From assembly GCA_009668975.1 (NCBI GenBank), contig SBEG01000001.1, positions 1 through 64,000 of the forward strand: 64,000 nt of DNA, read 5' to 3'. Shown here piece by piece: positions 17,273 to 26,201 of the stretch. This DNA comes from Deltaproteobacteria bacterium. GTDB taxonomy: Bacteria > Desulfobacterota > Desulfuromonadia > Geobacterales > Geobacteraceae. Made by a program: the position numbers and the translations under genes. The notes beneath the pieces were generated by a model. That model searched no databases. It saw nothing but the letters and a program-made list of their open reading frames with translations, and was not told the DNA's origin. How positions within the stretch are numbered: position 1 is the first letter of the stretch; every line of letters starts with the position of its first letter.

Positions 17273-17683
17273 TTATTCAACAACTTCCAGAACGCCTTCC
17301 ATTCCCTTGTCCCGATGACTTTTAAAGAATGGAGGTTTTTTGCTGCAGTAGAACGGATAGGTTCCGACTTTGGTCGGGGTAAACCGAATGACCTTCGACT
17401 CGCTGGTCAGGCTCTCTTTCACCGTAATGCCCGCATCCGGTGCATCGATGACAAAATCATGGGGGATGATGCCCTCTTCCTTCCTGATCTTGAGTTCCAC
17501 CGGCACATTAACCTTTACCGTAATGTGATCAGGCTTATAGAAATACCCTCCGCCTACGACCTCCACCCTCTGCACGCCGTCTTCATCGATGGCCGCGTGG
17601 TAGGATTCTGTTTTCGCGATGGCCAGGGAAGTGAACACCAGAAAAAAAAAGGCTATAAAGCTTAGCACTCCAGATCTGATCAT
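17273..17683 (-). CDS. Exported cupredoxin-like copper protein
   Basis: A 136-residue protein with a cleavable signal peptide (to about residue 24, ending SLAIAKT) and a cupredoxin domain. Likely copper ligands are His in IPHDFVID, and Cys, His and Met in TYPFYCSKKPPFFKSHRDKGMEG; the spacing between Cys and the last ligands is longer than in plastocyanin. GGGAGG precedes the ATG at 17683. It should work as a small periplasmic electron carrier or copper binder, perhaps with the cytochromes coded just upstream. Confidence 0.8.
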   Translation of the reverse strand: MIRSGVLSFIAFFFLVFTSLAIAKTESYHAAIDEDGVQRVEVVGGGYFYKPDHITVKVNVPVELKIRKEEGIIPHDFVIDAPDAGITVKESLTSESKVIRFTPTKVGTYPFYCSKKPPFFKSHRDKGMEGVLEVVE

Positions 17684-18129
17684 TTTTAATACCTCCCGTG
17701 TACGTAATCTCCTCAATCCGAGTATCTGGAATAGAGTCTCTACTTGAAGCCTAGCATGCCGCAGGCAAAGCGCAACCGCTTAACGTCCCGGCAGTCACAG
17801 TAGTTTCCAGACCTTACCTGTTTTCAGAAAGAGCAGGTATGCAATAGGAAATTACCTTAACTCACAAATTCTTTGTAACTATTCAGCATTGTTTCACAGC
17901 CGGCAAGAACGTGCTTCCCCTCCCGCAAGGGGCGGGGAATTATGCCTGAATTTTCAGAAAGAGCTGAATAAACTACAATTCATTCGGGTCAGCGTCGATA
18001 GGCAGATAACCAGCCCCTATGTGGCGAAGTGGTTTCGGCAACGTTACGTTGGGAAGAGATATGTGGATTGCATGAAACATCAGTTACCTATAGAATGCCT
18101 CCGGAAGCTTTTCTGACCGGGAAATTTTG
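17684..18129. other. Intergenic region with a GC-rich dyad
   Basis: About 445 bases without a convincing gene. The only clear structure is CCCCTCCCGCAAGGGGCGGGG at 17917-17937, a partial dyad whose style is shared with one near 19026-19044. The region probably holds the divergent promoters of the cupredoxin and yceH genes. Confidence 0.4.
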
Positions 18130-18828
18130 ATGATAGATACACAAACTGATACAAATCGAGGTGCACCCTTGGAAATGACGCTTGACGACATCGAAGTGCG
18201 TGTGCTGGGCAGCCTGATAGAAAAAGAGTTGACCACACCGGAATATTACCCGCTTTCACTCAATTCCCTCACCAATGCCTGCAACCAGAAATCCAACCGC
18301 GACCCGGTCATGGCTCTCTCCGAGGAGGAGGTCGTGCGGGCATTGGATTCACTCCGCTTCAAGCAACTGGCGGTGCTTTCGGCAGACGGCGGCCGAGTGC
18401 CGAAATACCGCCATCTGCTGGCGGAAAAAATGGGGCTGATCCCGGCTGAACAGGCAATAATCTGCGAATTGCTGGTGCGCGGACCGCAGACGCTTGGCGA
18501 ACTGCGGACGCGGGGAGAGCGGATGCATCCGTTCGGCGATCTGGCTGCGGTGGATGAGGTGTTGCAGGAACTGATGCAGCGGGACAAACCGCTGATTTCC
18601 CTGCTCCCCCGCCTGCCGGGCAGGAAAGAGGGGCGTTATGCGCAGCTGTTTTCCGGAATGCCGGATGTTACCGTCGAGGAACAAAGAACTGCTCCCGAAG
18701 CGGCACGGGTGCGTGTGGCGGCAGAGAATGACCGTATCGCCAGGTTGGAGGCGGAGGTGACGACGCTGCGCAATGAAATGGCGGATCTGCGGCAACTGGT
18801 GGATGCGTTCAAGAAGCAGTTTGAATAG
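18130..18828 (+). CDS. yceH: YceH-family protein (DUF480)
   Basis: A 232-residue soluble protein of the YceH/DUF480 family, made of two winged-helix domains and a C-terminal coiled coil. The family signature EVRVLGSLIEKELTTPEYYPLSLN begins near residue 22, and NQKSNRDPV follows. The last 40 residues (IARLEAEVTTLRNEMADLRQLVDAF) form a leucine-rich coiled coil. It starts at ATG 18130. The biochemical role of the family is not known. It stands alone between two intergenic regions. Confidence 0.9.
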   Translation: MIDTQTDTNRGAPLEMTLDDIEVRVLGSLIEKELTTPEYYPLSLNSLTNACNQKSNRDPVMALSEEEVVRALDSLRFKQLAVLSADGGRVPKYRHLLAEKMGLIPAEQAIICELLVRGPQTLGELRTRGERMHPFGDLAAVDEVLQELMQRDKPLISLLPRLPGRKEGRYAQLFSGMPDVTVEEQRTAPEAARVRVAAENDRIARLEAEVTTLRNEMADLRQLVDAFKKQFE

Positions 18829-19066
18829 AACCTGCCGGTTTATGAGCAGATTTACCGTTTACCGGTTCGGATCGGATATCACAGCGGGAAGTACCACAAT
18901 TGCTGGACCCTCAAAGGGGCTGTCGGCAATCAGGTTAAAGTCAAAACGGTAAAACCCCTATTTGTGCCGGTACCATTAACGACATTTGGAACTTCATCAG
19001 CGAGGCATTATCAAGCTCTGGGAGTCCCCACCAGGGGTGGGGAGTTACCTAAATAAAATGCTCTCA
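18829..19066. other. Intergenic region with dyad
   Basis: No gene is visible. A GC-rich partial dyad, GTCCCCACCAGGGGTGGGGA, near 19025-19044 resembles the one at 17917-17937 and may be a worn repeat. Confidence 0.35.
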
Positions 19067-19903
19067 TCACTCAGCATTGAGTTGTAAAAATTCATCCGTT
19101 GAAAAAATCCTGTCCATATCCAACAGGATGTGCGGTTCTCCTTGAATTTTCGCGATACCGAGCAGAAAACCATAATCGGCGGATGTAATTGAGCAGACCA
19201 TGTCTTCAATATCGGTCCCATGTATGTTGATGGCATCCGATACCGAGTCAACGACAATTCCCGCAGTAACTATGTTCGCATCACATGAAATTTCCACCAC
19301 AACTATGCAGGCGCGTTTGGTTTCCTCGGAACACCCCAAATTCAGCTTGGTACCGAGATCTATCACGGGAATCATCATACCGCGCAAGTTGACCAGCCCT
19401 TTGAGATAGTGCGGCGAATTGGGAACGGAAGTAACAGACACCATCCTGATTATTTCCTTGATTTTTTCAATGGGGATACCGTACTGCTGCTCCTGCAATG
19501 AAACAAGCAGATATTTGCCGGTAAGCCGTCGGATTTTCTCCTCTTCACGTTCGCGATGCTTCTCGTCGGTAATATCAATGAGTGTCCCGGTAACGAATTC
19601 CATTCTCCCATCGCTGTTGCACATTATCTGGGCAAGTTCGAGAATCCATTTCTCGGCGCCAGACTTCGTTCGTATCCGGTAGGACCGCGTATAGGTCCTG
19701 TCCCCTTTCAGTGCGGCTTTCAGCGACTCCGTCGCCTGGGGAATATCTTCCTGATTCATGAGGTCTTTTACCCAGTTAAGTGATTTACTGTTAAACTCCT
19801 CATTGCCATACCCTGTCAGTTCGACGATTCTCTTGCTAAAAAAACTAACGGTCCCGTCGGGAAAACCTTGATAGCCTACATTAAAGATATTTTTCAGGTC
19901 CAT
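19067..19903 (-). CDS. PAS-CheW fusion protein
   Basis: A 278-residue soluble protein joining two signalling domains. Residues about 1-118 form a PAS/PAC sensor (VELTGYGNEEF, RIRTKSGAEKWILE and the PAC end GTLIDITDEKHRERE). After a charged linker, residues about 127-272 form a CheW domain (LVSLQEQQYGIPIEKIKEIIRM, VNLRGMMIPVIDLGTKL, GIVVDSVSDAINI). CheW normally couples chemoreceptors to the CheA kinase; the PAS part could let a small-molecule or redox signal alter that link. No other che genes lie nearby, so it is an orphan adaptor. Confidence 0.88.
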   Translation of the reverse strand: MDLKNIFNVGYQGFPDGTVSFFSKRIVELTGYGNEEFNSKSLNWVKDLMNQEDIPQATESLKAALKGDRTYTRSYRIRTKSGAEKWILELAQIMCNSDGRMEFVTGTLIDITDEKHREREEEKIRRLTGKYLLVSLQEQQYGIPIEKIKEIIRMVSVTSVPNSPHYLKGLVNLRGMMIPVIDLGTKLNLGCSEETKRACIVVVEISCDANIVTAGIVVDSVSDAINIHGTDIEDMVCSITSADYGFLLGIAKIQGEPHILLDMDRIFSTDEFLQLNAE

Positions 19904-20230
19904 ATCACGTTACCTCCGATAACTGTCACTTGTGGCCAACGTACCAATTGATACCATAAAGTCAGCAGATCGGCTTTCAGGCCAACCCGCACCAAGAGGA
20001 GATCTACCGTCAGGCAAGGGTGGGCAGATACTCCACGATAAAAGTCAGGTGGTAGTATTATCGGCGAATTCAGAAATAAATTTAGAACTTTCTGTCAGAA
20101 AAACGGAACAACCAAAAGGCAGGGAACCGAAATCAAGTTTTATTCGAGCTAACTATTCTAATTAAAAGGAGAAAAGGAACAGCAGAAAATATTCTCCGGA
20201 TAACATATCCGAAGAAAAAAACAGGATCTC
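19904..20230. other. Intergenic region without recognised gene
   Basis: A reading frame on the plus strand near 19932-20165 has a non-family-like sequence and no ribosome site. I see no RNA gene or clear repeat. Confidence 0.35.
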
Positions 20231-20455
20231 TCAGGGAATTGATTTGCTGTTTTCGGATTTGATAAGGTACTCATTGTTCACCAAGTTGGGATCAGCAGAT
20301 TGCCGGACCGCCTCGCGCAAGGCGGCTTCAGATTCGGCCGGGTTCGCATAGTTGCCGATCCGCTTGTCCAAAGAAATCCCCTGTTGGCGAAAGACATTGA
20401 TCAATCGTAAGTGTGGCAGGTCTCCACCTGTGACAATGTCATAAGTTGAGACCTG
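20231..20455 (-). pseudogene. Possible gene remnant of about 70 codons
   Basis: An open frame reads LRLINVFRQQGISLDKRIG and then NYANPAESEAALREAVRQ before a stop at 20231. Its composition looks protein-like, but there is no ATG or ribosome site, and the frame is closed upstream by a TGA at 20456. It therefore looks like the 3' end of a lost gene. The upstream part holds CAGGTCTC...GAGACCTG arms (about 20418-20455), which could terminate the next gene. The family is not recognised. Confidence 0.35.
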
Positions 20456-20475
20456 TCACTGTTGTCATTGTATCG

Positions 20476-20937
20476 TCAGTCGGCCGAATTGATTACCCTC
20501 TCGCCATCATGTTGCTCCACCCAAGCTTCACTTATTGAAAGGTGCCGCAGGAATTCCCCTGCATAAAGAAACTGACCCAGGACTACAGGGACGTTTATGG
20601 TGTCGTCTCCACGCTGGATGGTGAGGGCCTGACCCTCTTTGCCGTTCCGTTCGTACTTTTCAATTGTAAGCTTTGTTACGGTTTCTCCGGAGTTACCCTC
20701 AAATTTGTGGGTGAGATTTTGCTTCCCCCCTTCCAGAGACACCTTGTCAATCATGCGTGAAATTTCAAAGCCTTCCCAAGGTTCGGCAACAAAGCGAAGA
20801 TGCGAGTTTCCGCCCTCCATCCTGAAAAAACGGAGAGAAATTCTACCTTCGCGGGGTTTCCCCTCCTGCCGTTTTTCGTAAGGAGCGATCTCCATGCCGG
20901 TACTCCTGGCATAAATGGTAAACTTCGGTGCTTTCAT
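20476..20937 (-). CDS. Uncharacterised soluble protein
   Basis: A 153-residue protein with no signal peptide, membrane helix or cysteine motif. It is mostly beta-like and charged, beginning MKAPKFTIYARSTGM, with central LRFVAEPWEGFEISRMI and a later EKYERNGKEGQALTIQRG. Two ATGs six bases apart follow AAAGGAGGGG; the second (20937) has the better spacing. I do not recognise the family. The neighbourhood of pseudogenes and intergenic DNA gives no functional clue. Confidence 0.65.
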   Translation of the reverse strand: MKAPKFTIYARSTGMEIAPYEKRQEGKPREGRISLRFFRMEGGNSHLRFVAEPWEGFEISRMIDKVSLEGGKQNLTHKFEGNSGETVTKLTIEKYERNGKEGQALTIQRGDDTINVPVVLGQFLYAGEFLRHLSISEAWVEQHDGERVINSAD

Positions 20938-21152
20938 CTTCATACCCCTCCTTTCAATAAAGACACATATATAATTAGTACACGCTAACATAAACCGGGA
21001 GGGGCCTTTTATGCAAGAACAAACTGCTTTGTTTCCTGACCGAAGACTTAGGATGTTCATGTTTCCTCATTTCACCCTAAATCAATAAACCAGAGAGTAA
21101 AATTACCTCCCTGTTTATTGTCGTTATCGCCATCAAGTTTCAACCCCTCTTT

Positions 21153-21658
21153 TTACAGAATTCCATCGGTCAGGGTGAGTTTGAACTCGCAGTCAGGATC
21201 ATAGATACAAACATCATGATTTCTATCGCCCTGCCGTACCCACTTGAATTCCCGGTCGCTTATCCAAGTGATCTGGCCGGGAGCGTTTGCTGCCTTGGAA
21301 AAGTCGAATATCACCGTGCTGCCTACAATAACGGTATTCCGGTCCATGTCCGTATTGAAACGAACAGTGATCGAGAACTTCGGGCCTTCATACCCCAAAT
21401 GGTGGGTCATGGTGGGATATACAACCTTGGGAAGAACGGCATTGGCAATCTTTGCTACGTTCTTATCGATACGGTGAGCTTTGTATGGAACCACCTTCTG
21501 TGTTTTGAAGAACTTGCAGGTTTCTCGGGGACTGCCTTTTGAATGTCTGGCGCACTTTTCGTTGTTACAGAATCAGTTTTCTGTATTTCAGCAGCAAAAG
21601 CAGAGGCGATACCGACAACAAATAGGGACAACAGAGCTGACAAAACAAATTTTCTCAT
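21153..21658 (-). pseudogene. Exported Ig-like (Big_5/SbsA type) protein, frameshifted
   Basis: Two overlapping frames form one gene. The first codes a signal peptide (MRKFVLSALLSLFVVGIASAF) and a linker ending PASSSK. The second codes a bacterial Ig-like domain of the SbsA/Big_5 style (KFSITVRFNTDMDRNTVIVG, ISDREFKWV, LTLTDGI). They join perfectly if one A is added to the AAAA run at about 21503-21506, which restores PASSSKTQKVVPYK. AAGG precedes the ATG at 21658. It is either a young pseudogene or a sequencing error in a homopolymer. Confidence 0.75.
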
Positions 21659-21747
21659 TTTTACCTTTTTTGATATGCATAACACGTCGTGGGAGAACAT
21701 CTGACAGCCTTTCGATCAGGTGCTTCTTCCTGGTTATCGATTGCCTC

Positions 21748-22075
21748 TCATATGTCCATTTTCATTTCGTATACTGGAATCTTTCGTCCCGGAATACTTG
21801 AATTCGAGTCTATTAGAAATTTTGCACCGGGTTTCTCGTAAAATCCTCTAGCATTAGGGTCGACAAAAATGAGTACTTTATCCACTTTCTTTTCTGAAAG
21901 ATATTCTTTCATATGAGTAGTAAATTTTGTCCCGATTCCTTTTCCCATATTCTCTGGAAGGATATACATATGATCTGACCAGGGACCCTTTTGTATCAGT
22001 GCTTAAACCTGTGGCAGCCATATACATGTCGACAGGCTGGTCTGACGTTCCTACTTTTCCAATGAACATAAAAAG
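21748..22075 (-). pseudogene. GNAT acetyltransferase remnant, frameshifted and N-truncated
   Basis: The C-terminal part codes a GNAT acetyl-CoA-binding region: SDHMYILPENMGKGIGTKF, then VDKVLIFVDPNARGFYEKPGAKF and SSIPGRKIPVYEM. The preceding part (VGTSDQPVDMYMAATGLSTDTKG) lies in another frame. Removing one C from the CCC at about 21990 joins them as TDTKGSWSDHMYIL. The expected first 50-70 residues of the family are not found upstream in any single frame, so the gene is probably dead. Confidence 0.7.
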
Positions 22076-22193
22076 AGCTGCCGCTGAAAGGCTTGAGTTC
22101 ACCAATATATATGCTGTGTAGATTCTCAGAATGACGACCGTAGTTGAAAAAATATTTGACACGTGGCCTCCTTATTATTTCTGGCTAACGGTT

Positions 22194-22376
22194 CAGGAAA
22201 TGACCCACCCGCGCGGTTTCTTTGGGCGGTCGGTGTCCATTTTTCTTATTAAATTCCCACATCATTCTTAAGTGCCCCTTTTTGCCACCAAAAACGATGC
22301 TTTAAGGTCAAAAATGTGGGTAAAAGTGCAACTTTATCCTATAATTACGACATGTTAGCTTGGTCCGACCCCAAAG
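22194..22376. repeat. ~185-base direct repeat, copy 1
   Basis: It runs from CAGGAAATGACCCACCCGCG to TTGGTCCGACCCCAAAG and is about 90 percent identical by eye to 25806-25990. It holds an internal partial dyad (CCCACATCATTCTTAAG ... CTTTAAGGTCAAAAATGTGGG). Read on the minus strand it contains a short open frame, MDTDRPKKPRGWVISW, shared by both copies. See the finding on mobile remnants. Confidence 0.85.
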
Positions 22377-22452
22377 TGCGCAACGCAACAAAGTGCGCAA
22401 CCAAAGCGCGCAAAGCGCGCCTAATTTTCGCGCAAAGCGCGCCTGATTTTTT
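22377..22452. repeat. GCGC-rich short tandem repeat
   Basis: Repeated units of GTGCGCAAC and then two copies of CGCGCAAAGCGCGCCT[A/G]ATTTT follow repeat copy 1 directly. Each unit is itself a small dyad (GCGCGC AAA GCGCGC). Confidence 0.7.
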
Positions 22453-22609
22453 ATGCACCATGCCTATTTAATTGTCACCTTTTACCCAATAGTCAGGCAT
22501 TTTCCCACACAGCTTACGTCAAATCCGGTCGGATGTTTTTTTAAATCATTAAGCATTACAGACTGTTGGCTCTGATTAGGGCTTGAACTTTCTGGACAGA
22601 AATATAATA

Positions 22610-22623
22610 GGCACATGTTTTGC
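22610..22623 (+). promoter_or_regulatory. Sigma-54 promoter of glnN
   Basis: GGCAC (22610-22614), five bases and TTGC (22620-22623) give the -24 GG and -12 GC exactly 12 bases apart, matching GGCAC-N5-TTGC. Transcription would start near 22634, leaving a leader of about 95 bases before glnN. Sigma-54 control fits nitrogen regulation. Confidence 0.75.
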
Positions 22624-22729
22624 TTTTTTCAAAGAGTTTATCTTTAATGCCTTGATTCTGGTTAATTTTGTTGCAACTCAAAAGGCTGCATTATTTCTAC
22701 ACAATACAAAGACAAGGAGCGCGTACAAA

Positions 22730-24817
22730 ATGGAGATTTTCGGTCAGAATGTATTTACTCAGGATGTGATGAGAGAAAGACTGCCAAAAGCGGTTTACAA
22801 AAATCTGAAAAAAACCATCGATGAAGGTCTGCCGCTGGACCCGTCCATTGCCGATGTGGTCGCAACCGCCATGAAAGAGTGGGCTGTGGAGAGAGGCGCA
22901 ACCCATTTCACCCACTGGTTCCAGCCCATGACCGGTGTCACCGCGGAGAAGCATGACTCTTTCATCACACCGACTGACGGCGGTATCGTTATGGATTTCT
23001 CCGGCAAAGAGCTGGTGAAGGGCGAGCCGGATGCATCCTCCTTCCCCAGCGGCGGCTTGAGAGCCACATTCGAAGCCAGGGGCTATACCGCATGGGATTG
23101 TACCTCTCCCGCATTCCTGAAAGAGGAAGCCGACGTCATCACCCTCTGCATCCCCACCGCATTCTGTTCATACACCGGCGAGGCGCTGGACAAGAAGACT
23201 CCGCTGCTGCGTTCCATGGAGGCGCTTTCCACACAGGCAGTGAGAATTCTCAGGCTCTTTGGAAACCAGACTGCAACAAAGGTCACCTCAACTGTCGGTC
23301 CTGAGCAGGAATACTTCCTGGTGGACAAGTCCTATTTCCTCGATCGCCTCGACCTGATGATGGCCGGCAGAACGCTGTACGGCGCCATGCCCCCCAAGGG
23401 ACAGGAAATGGAAGATCACTATTTCGGGGCCATCAAGGAGCGCGTTGTTTCCTACATGAAGGAAGTCAATACCGAACTCTGGAAGCTCGGCGTAACCGCC
23501 AAAACCCAGCACAACGAAGTTGCCCCCGGACAGTTTGAGGTGGCACCGATCTTTGAAACCACCAACATCGCCACCGATCACAACCAGCTGGTTATGGATG
23601 TGCTGAAGCGCGTCGCCATCAGGCACGACATGATCTGCCTGATTCATGAAAAACCTTTCGCCGGCGTCAACGGCTCCGGTAAGCACAACAACTGGTCCAT
23701 GGGTTCCAATGACGGACAGAACCTGCTCGATCCGGGTAACACCCCGCACGAAAACGCCCAGTTCCTGACCTTCCTGATGGCTACCATCAAGGCTGTTGAC
23801 GAGTATGCCGGTCTCCTGCGTGCCTCCTGTGCAAGTGCCGGTAACGACCACCGCCTGGGCGCAAACGAGGCGCCACCGGCCATCATTTCCATGTTCCTTG
23901 GCGAGCAGTTGTCCGAGATCCTTGAGCAGATTGAAAAGGGTGCCACAAAAACCTCAAAAGGCGGCTCGGAAATTAAAATCGGTGTGACCACTCTCCCCGC
24001 ACTGCCCAAGGACACCACCGACAGAAACAGGACCTCACCCTTTGCCTTTACCGGTAACAGGTTTGAATTCAGGATGCTCGGTTCCTCCTTCTCCATCGCC
24101 GGTCCGAACGTCATTATCAACACCATCATTGCCGAAGCACTCAAGCAGTTTGCCGACAAACTGGAAGGGTCGAAGAACTTCACCGCCGACCTGGAGAAAC
24201 TCCTCCAGGAGACCGCCAAGAAGCACAAGCGCGTCGTATTCAACGGCAACAACTATGCCGACGAGTGGGTCAAAGAAGCCAAGAAACGCGGCCTGCCGAA
24301 TATCCCCAACACCCCCGAGGCTCTCAAGGAGCTGGTGAAGAAGGAAGCAGTCGAGCTGTTCGTTGCCCACAAGGTCTTCTCCGAAAAGGAACTTCATTCC
24401 CGCTATGAAATCCTGGTCGAGCAGTACGTCAAGACACTCAATATCGAAGCCCTGACCATGATCGACATGGCCAAGCACAGCATCATGCCTGCCGCCACTT
24501 CCTTTGCAACCGAAGTCGCCCAGTCGATTTCCGCCGTTACCGCCGTATCCAGCAAGATCGATGTGTCTGCCCAGAAAGAGCTGCTGGAAGAGATCTCCAG
24601 CAACCTGTCCTCGATGAACAAGAACGTCAAAGCTCTTGAGAAGGTTCTCGACGCCACCTTGAACATCTCGGACATCGATAAGCAGGCCGCTGCATTCAGG
24701 GAAAAGGTGTTTGCCAAAATGCTCGATCTGAGAGCAGACGGCGATGCCCTCGAGAAAATCATCTCCGCGGACTTCTGGCCTCTGCCTACCTATGCAGAAA
24801 TGCTGTTCATCCTCTAA
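22730..24817 (+). CDS. glnN: Glutamine synthetase type III
   Basis: A 695-residue GSIII that makes glutamine from glutamate, ammonium and ATP in the cytoplasm. Length and motifs fit the long type III class, not the 470-residue Gln[13 protein letters not shown] near residue 262, [20 protein letters not shown] near 306, and [17 protein letters not shown] near 433. A long helical C-terminus follows. ATG 22730 has AAGGAG about 12 bases upstream; the frame is open further up but lacks another site. It has a sigma-54 promoter and a strong terminator, so it is a single-gene unit. Confidence 0.95.
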   Translation: MEIFGQNVFTQDVMRERLPKAVYKNLKKTIDEGLPLDPSIADVVATAMKEWAVERGATHFTHWFQPMTGVTAEKHDSFITPTDGGIVMDFSGKELVKGEPDASSFPSGGLRATFEARGYTAWDCTSPAFLKEEADVITLCIPTAFCSYTGEALDKKTPLLRSMEALSTQAVRILRLFGNQTATKVTSTVGPEQEYFLVDKSYFLDRLDLMMAGRTLYGAMPPKGQEMEDHYFGAIKERVVSYMKEVNTELWKLGVTAKTQHNEVAPGQFEVAPIFETTNIATDHNQLVMDVLKRVAIRHDMICLIHEKPFAGVNGSGKHNNWSMGSNDGQNLLDPGNTPHENAQFLTFLMATIKAVDEYAGLLRASCASAGNDHRLGANEAPPAIISMFLGEQLSEILEQIEKGATKTSKGGSEIKIGVTTLPALPKDTTDRNRTSPFAFTGNRFEFRMLGSSFSIAGPNVIINTIIAEALKQFADKLEGSKNFTADLEKLLQETAKKHKRVVFNGNNYADEWVKEAKKRGLPNIPNTPEALKELVKKEAVELFVAHKVFSEKELHSRYEILVEQYVKTLNIEALTMIDMAKHSIMPAATSFATEVAQSISAVTAVSSKIDVSAQKELLEEISSNLSSMNKNVKALEKVLDATLNISDIDKQAAAFREKVFAKMLDLRADGDALEKIISADFWPLPTYAEMLFIL

Positions 24818-24837
24818 AGCCCGCAACAAACTGATGC

Positions 24838-24879
24838 AAACACAAAAGGAGCCTCCAACCGGGGGCTCCTTTTGTGTTT
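24838..24879 (+). terminator. Rho-independent terminator of glnN
   Basis: A perfect 16-base stem, AAACACAAAAGGAGCC (24838-24853) with GGCTCCTTTTGTGTTT (24864-24879), starting about 20 bases after the stop codon. Confidence 0.92.
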
Positions 24880-24937
24880 GAGATATGAATCCACATGGTG
24901 GACTGGGGGGGCTGGAGGGACACTCGTAAGCTTCCCT

Positions 24938-25053
24938 GTCAACAAAACGTCGGCGATCATCATCGTCGAGAATTATTTCAGTTCGTTCGATCCCACAGAC
25001 GATAACATGTTGCAGTAGGCTTGGTATGTCGAGTCGAGGTTGTCGTGGTATTG
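24938..25053 (-). pseudogene. Remnant of a REP-associated (Y1/IS200-like) transposase
   Basis: On the minus strand the fragment reads PRQPRLDIPSLLQHVIVCGIE, then RTEIILDDDDRRRFVDR. This matches the N-terminus of REP-associated tyrosine transposases, whose typical pattern is xRPLRxxxPxxxxHVxxRGxxRxxIFxDDxDRxxFL. The match ends at once, and no HUH or catalytic Tyr part follows, so only the first 40 codons remain. It lies between the two ~185-base repeat copies. Confidence 0.75.
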
Positions 25054-25157
25054 GCCACACACATCGTTTAGTAATTGTTAACTCAACCAATCTAACGCAC
25101 TAAAACAAGAACGTCCCCGGAAGTACGTAAAACTCTTTAGCAATACCCCGTAACGTA

Positions 25158-25193
25158 AAAAACCCCTCCGGAGAGCTCTCCGGAGGGGTTTTT
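25158..25193. terminator. Two-way perfect-palindrome terminator
   Basis: Perfect 18-base arms, AAAAACCCCTCCGGAGAG and CTCTCCGGAGGGGTTTTT, with A and T runs on either side. It serves the leftward monooxygenase gene ending at 25210 and could stop rightward reads as well. Confidence 0.92.
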
Positions 25194-25209
25194 CAATCTT
25201 CATTCCATC

Positions 25210-25542
25210 TTACAGCTCGGGCGCGGGGCGTTTCTTCCAGGCGTTCGCGGGGGGGTATAACACATCGCTCGGCATAATCTCCAAAGGTGCAGCAAGCCAG
25301 TCCTTCGTTGCTTCCAGCCACTTCACGAAATGCGGCATTTTCGTGTGAGCCTCAATGGCAGCGTCATCTGTGTAAACCTCGAACAGATAGAGGATGTTGG
25401 GATCGGCGGCATCATTGACAATGTTGAACATCAGGCAATCCGGTTCAACCTTCTCCGAACCGATCGCATCGGCCCACATTTCCTTGATGAACTGATCACG
25501 AAACTCTGCCTTCATGTGAATCTTTACCACAAGTGCTTTCAT
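25210..25542 (-). CDS. Antibiotic-biosynthesis-monooxygenase-fold protein (putative quinol monooxygenase)
   Basis: A 110-residue ABM-fold (dimeric ferredoxin-like) protein. The pattern KIHMKAEFRDQFIKEM, EPDCLMFNIVNDAADPNILYLFEVYTD and AHTKMPHFVKW is typical, with His before the MPHF motif. Relatives such as YgiN act on quinols or are heme- or aldehyde-related; the substrate here is not evident. The ATG at 25542 follows GGAGGGAGAC. It is a single gene with its own strong terminator downstream. Confidence 0.85.
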   Translation of the reverse strand: MKALVVKIHMKAEFRDQFIKEMWADAIGSEKVEPDCLMFNIVNDAADPNILYLFEVYTDDAAIEAHTKMPHFVKWLEATKDWLAAPLEIMPSDVLYPPANAWKKRPAPEL

Positions 25543-25805
25543 AGTTTTGTCTCCCTCCATTTTGGCTGCGGGGTTATCCCCGGCCTGAACAAGATGCACC
25601 GACAAACAGAAACACTGACAAGAACACTGCAACAACAGAAAAAATCAGTTACATCTTTCACTTTTGCCAATAAATAACAAGAATCCCTTATCGTCAACAA
25701 ATAAAACATCTCATAATAAATACTGATCGGCAAGCGTAAAAGTCAACAGAGGGGCCAGACCTTTTAGTTTTTCCTTGTCCATTTAGTATCCTGTCCCTGG
25801 AATAC
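25543..25805. other. Intergenic region upstream of the monooxygenase gene
   Basis: No gene or RNA is visible. It should contain the leftward promoter of the ABM gene, and repeat copy 2 follows it. Confidence 0.4.
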
Positions 25806-25990
25806 CAGGAAATGACCCACCCGCGCGGTTTCTTTGGGCGGTCGGTGTCCATTTTCCTTGTTGGAAATTCCCACATCATTCTTAAGTGCCCCCTTTTGCC
25901 ACCAAAAACGATGCTTTAAGGTCAAAAATGGGGGTAAAAAAGCAACTTTAACCTATAATTACGACCTTTTAGCTTGGTCCGACCCCAAAG
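25806..25990. repeat. ~185-base direct repeat, copy 2
   Basis: The same orientation and nearly the same sequence as 22194-22376, from CAGGAAATGACCC to GGTCCGACCCCAAAG. The copies differ by scattered single-base changes and small insertions (for example CCTTGTTGGAAATT against CTTATTAAATT). The GCGC-rich tail found after copy 1 is missing here. Confidence 0.85.
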
Positions 25991-26124
25991 CGCACCGACA
26001 CTTTTCCATTTTCGACGCCTGCCAAAATATACTCCTGCTCAAGATTGAAGTCAAAATAGATTTCCGTAACACGAATTACAAACATCATCGTCATGAGCCC
26101 ACATAACCTGGCATCTCCGCATAC

Positions 26125-26157
26125 AAAAAAGGCCACTTTCCAACCGAAAAGTGGCCT
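26125..26157 (-). terminator. Terminator of the ior-liv-paaK operon
   Basis: The stem AGGCCACTTT / AAAGTGGCCT (26130-26139 with 26148-26157) is followed on the minus strand by TTTTTT. It lies 45 bases after the last gene of the leftward operon. Confidence 0.88.
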
Positions 26158-26201
26158 CCTCTCAACAAATATGTGGATAATTCCGGCAATCGCCCTAACT
26201 G

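Noticed and set aside
22377..22452. CRISPR array
   Set aside because: The units are adjacent dyads without spacers of constant length.
24035..24937. Long minus-strand open frame opposite glnN
   Set aside because: It is the antisense of a highly biased coding gene, with low-complexity repeats; only its beginning beyond 24938 matches a real (transposase) family.
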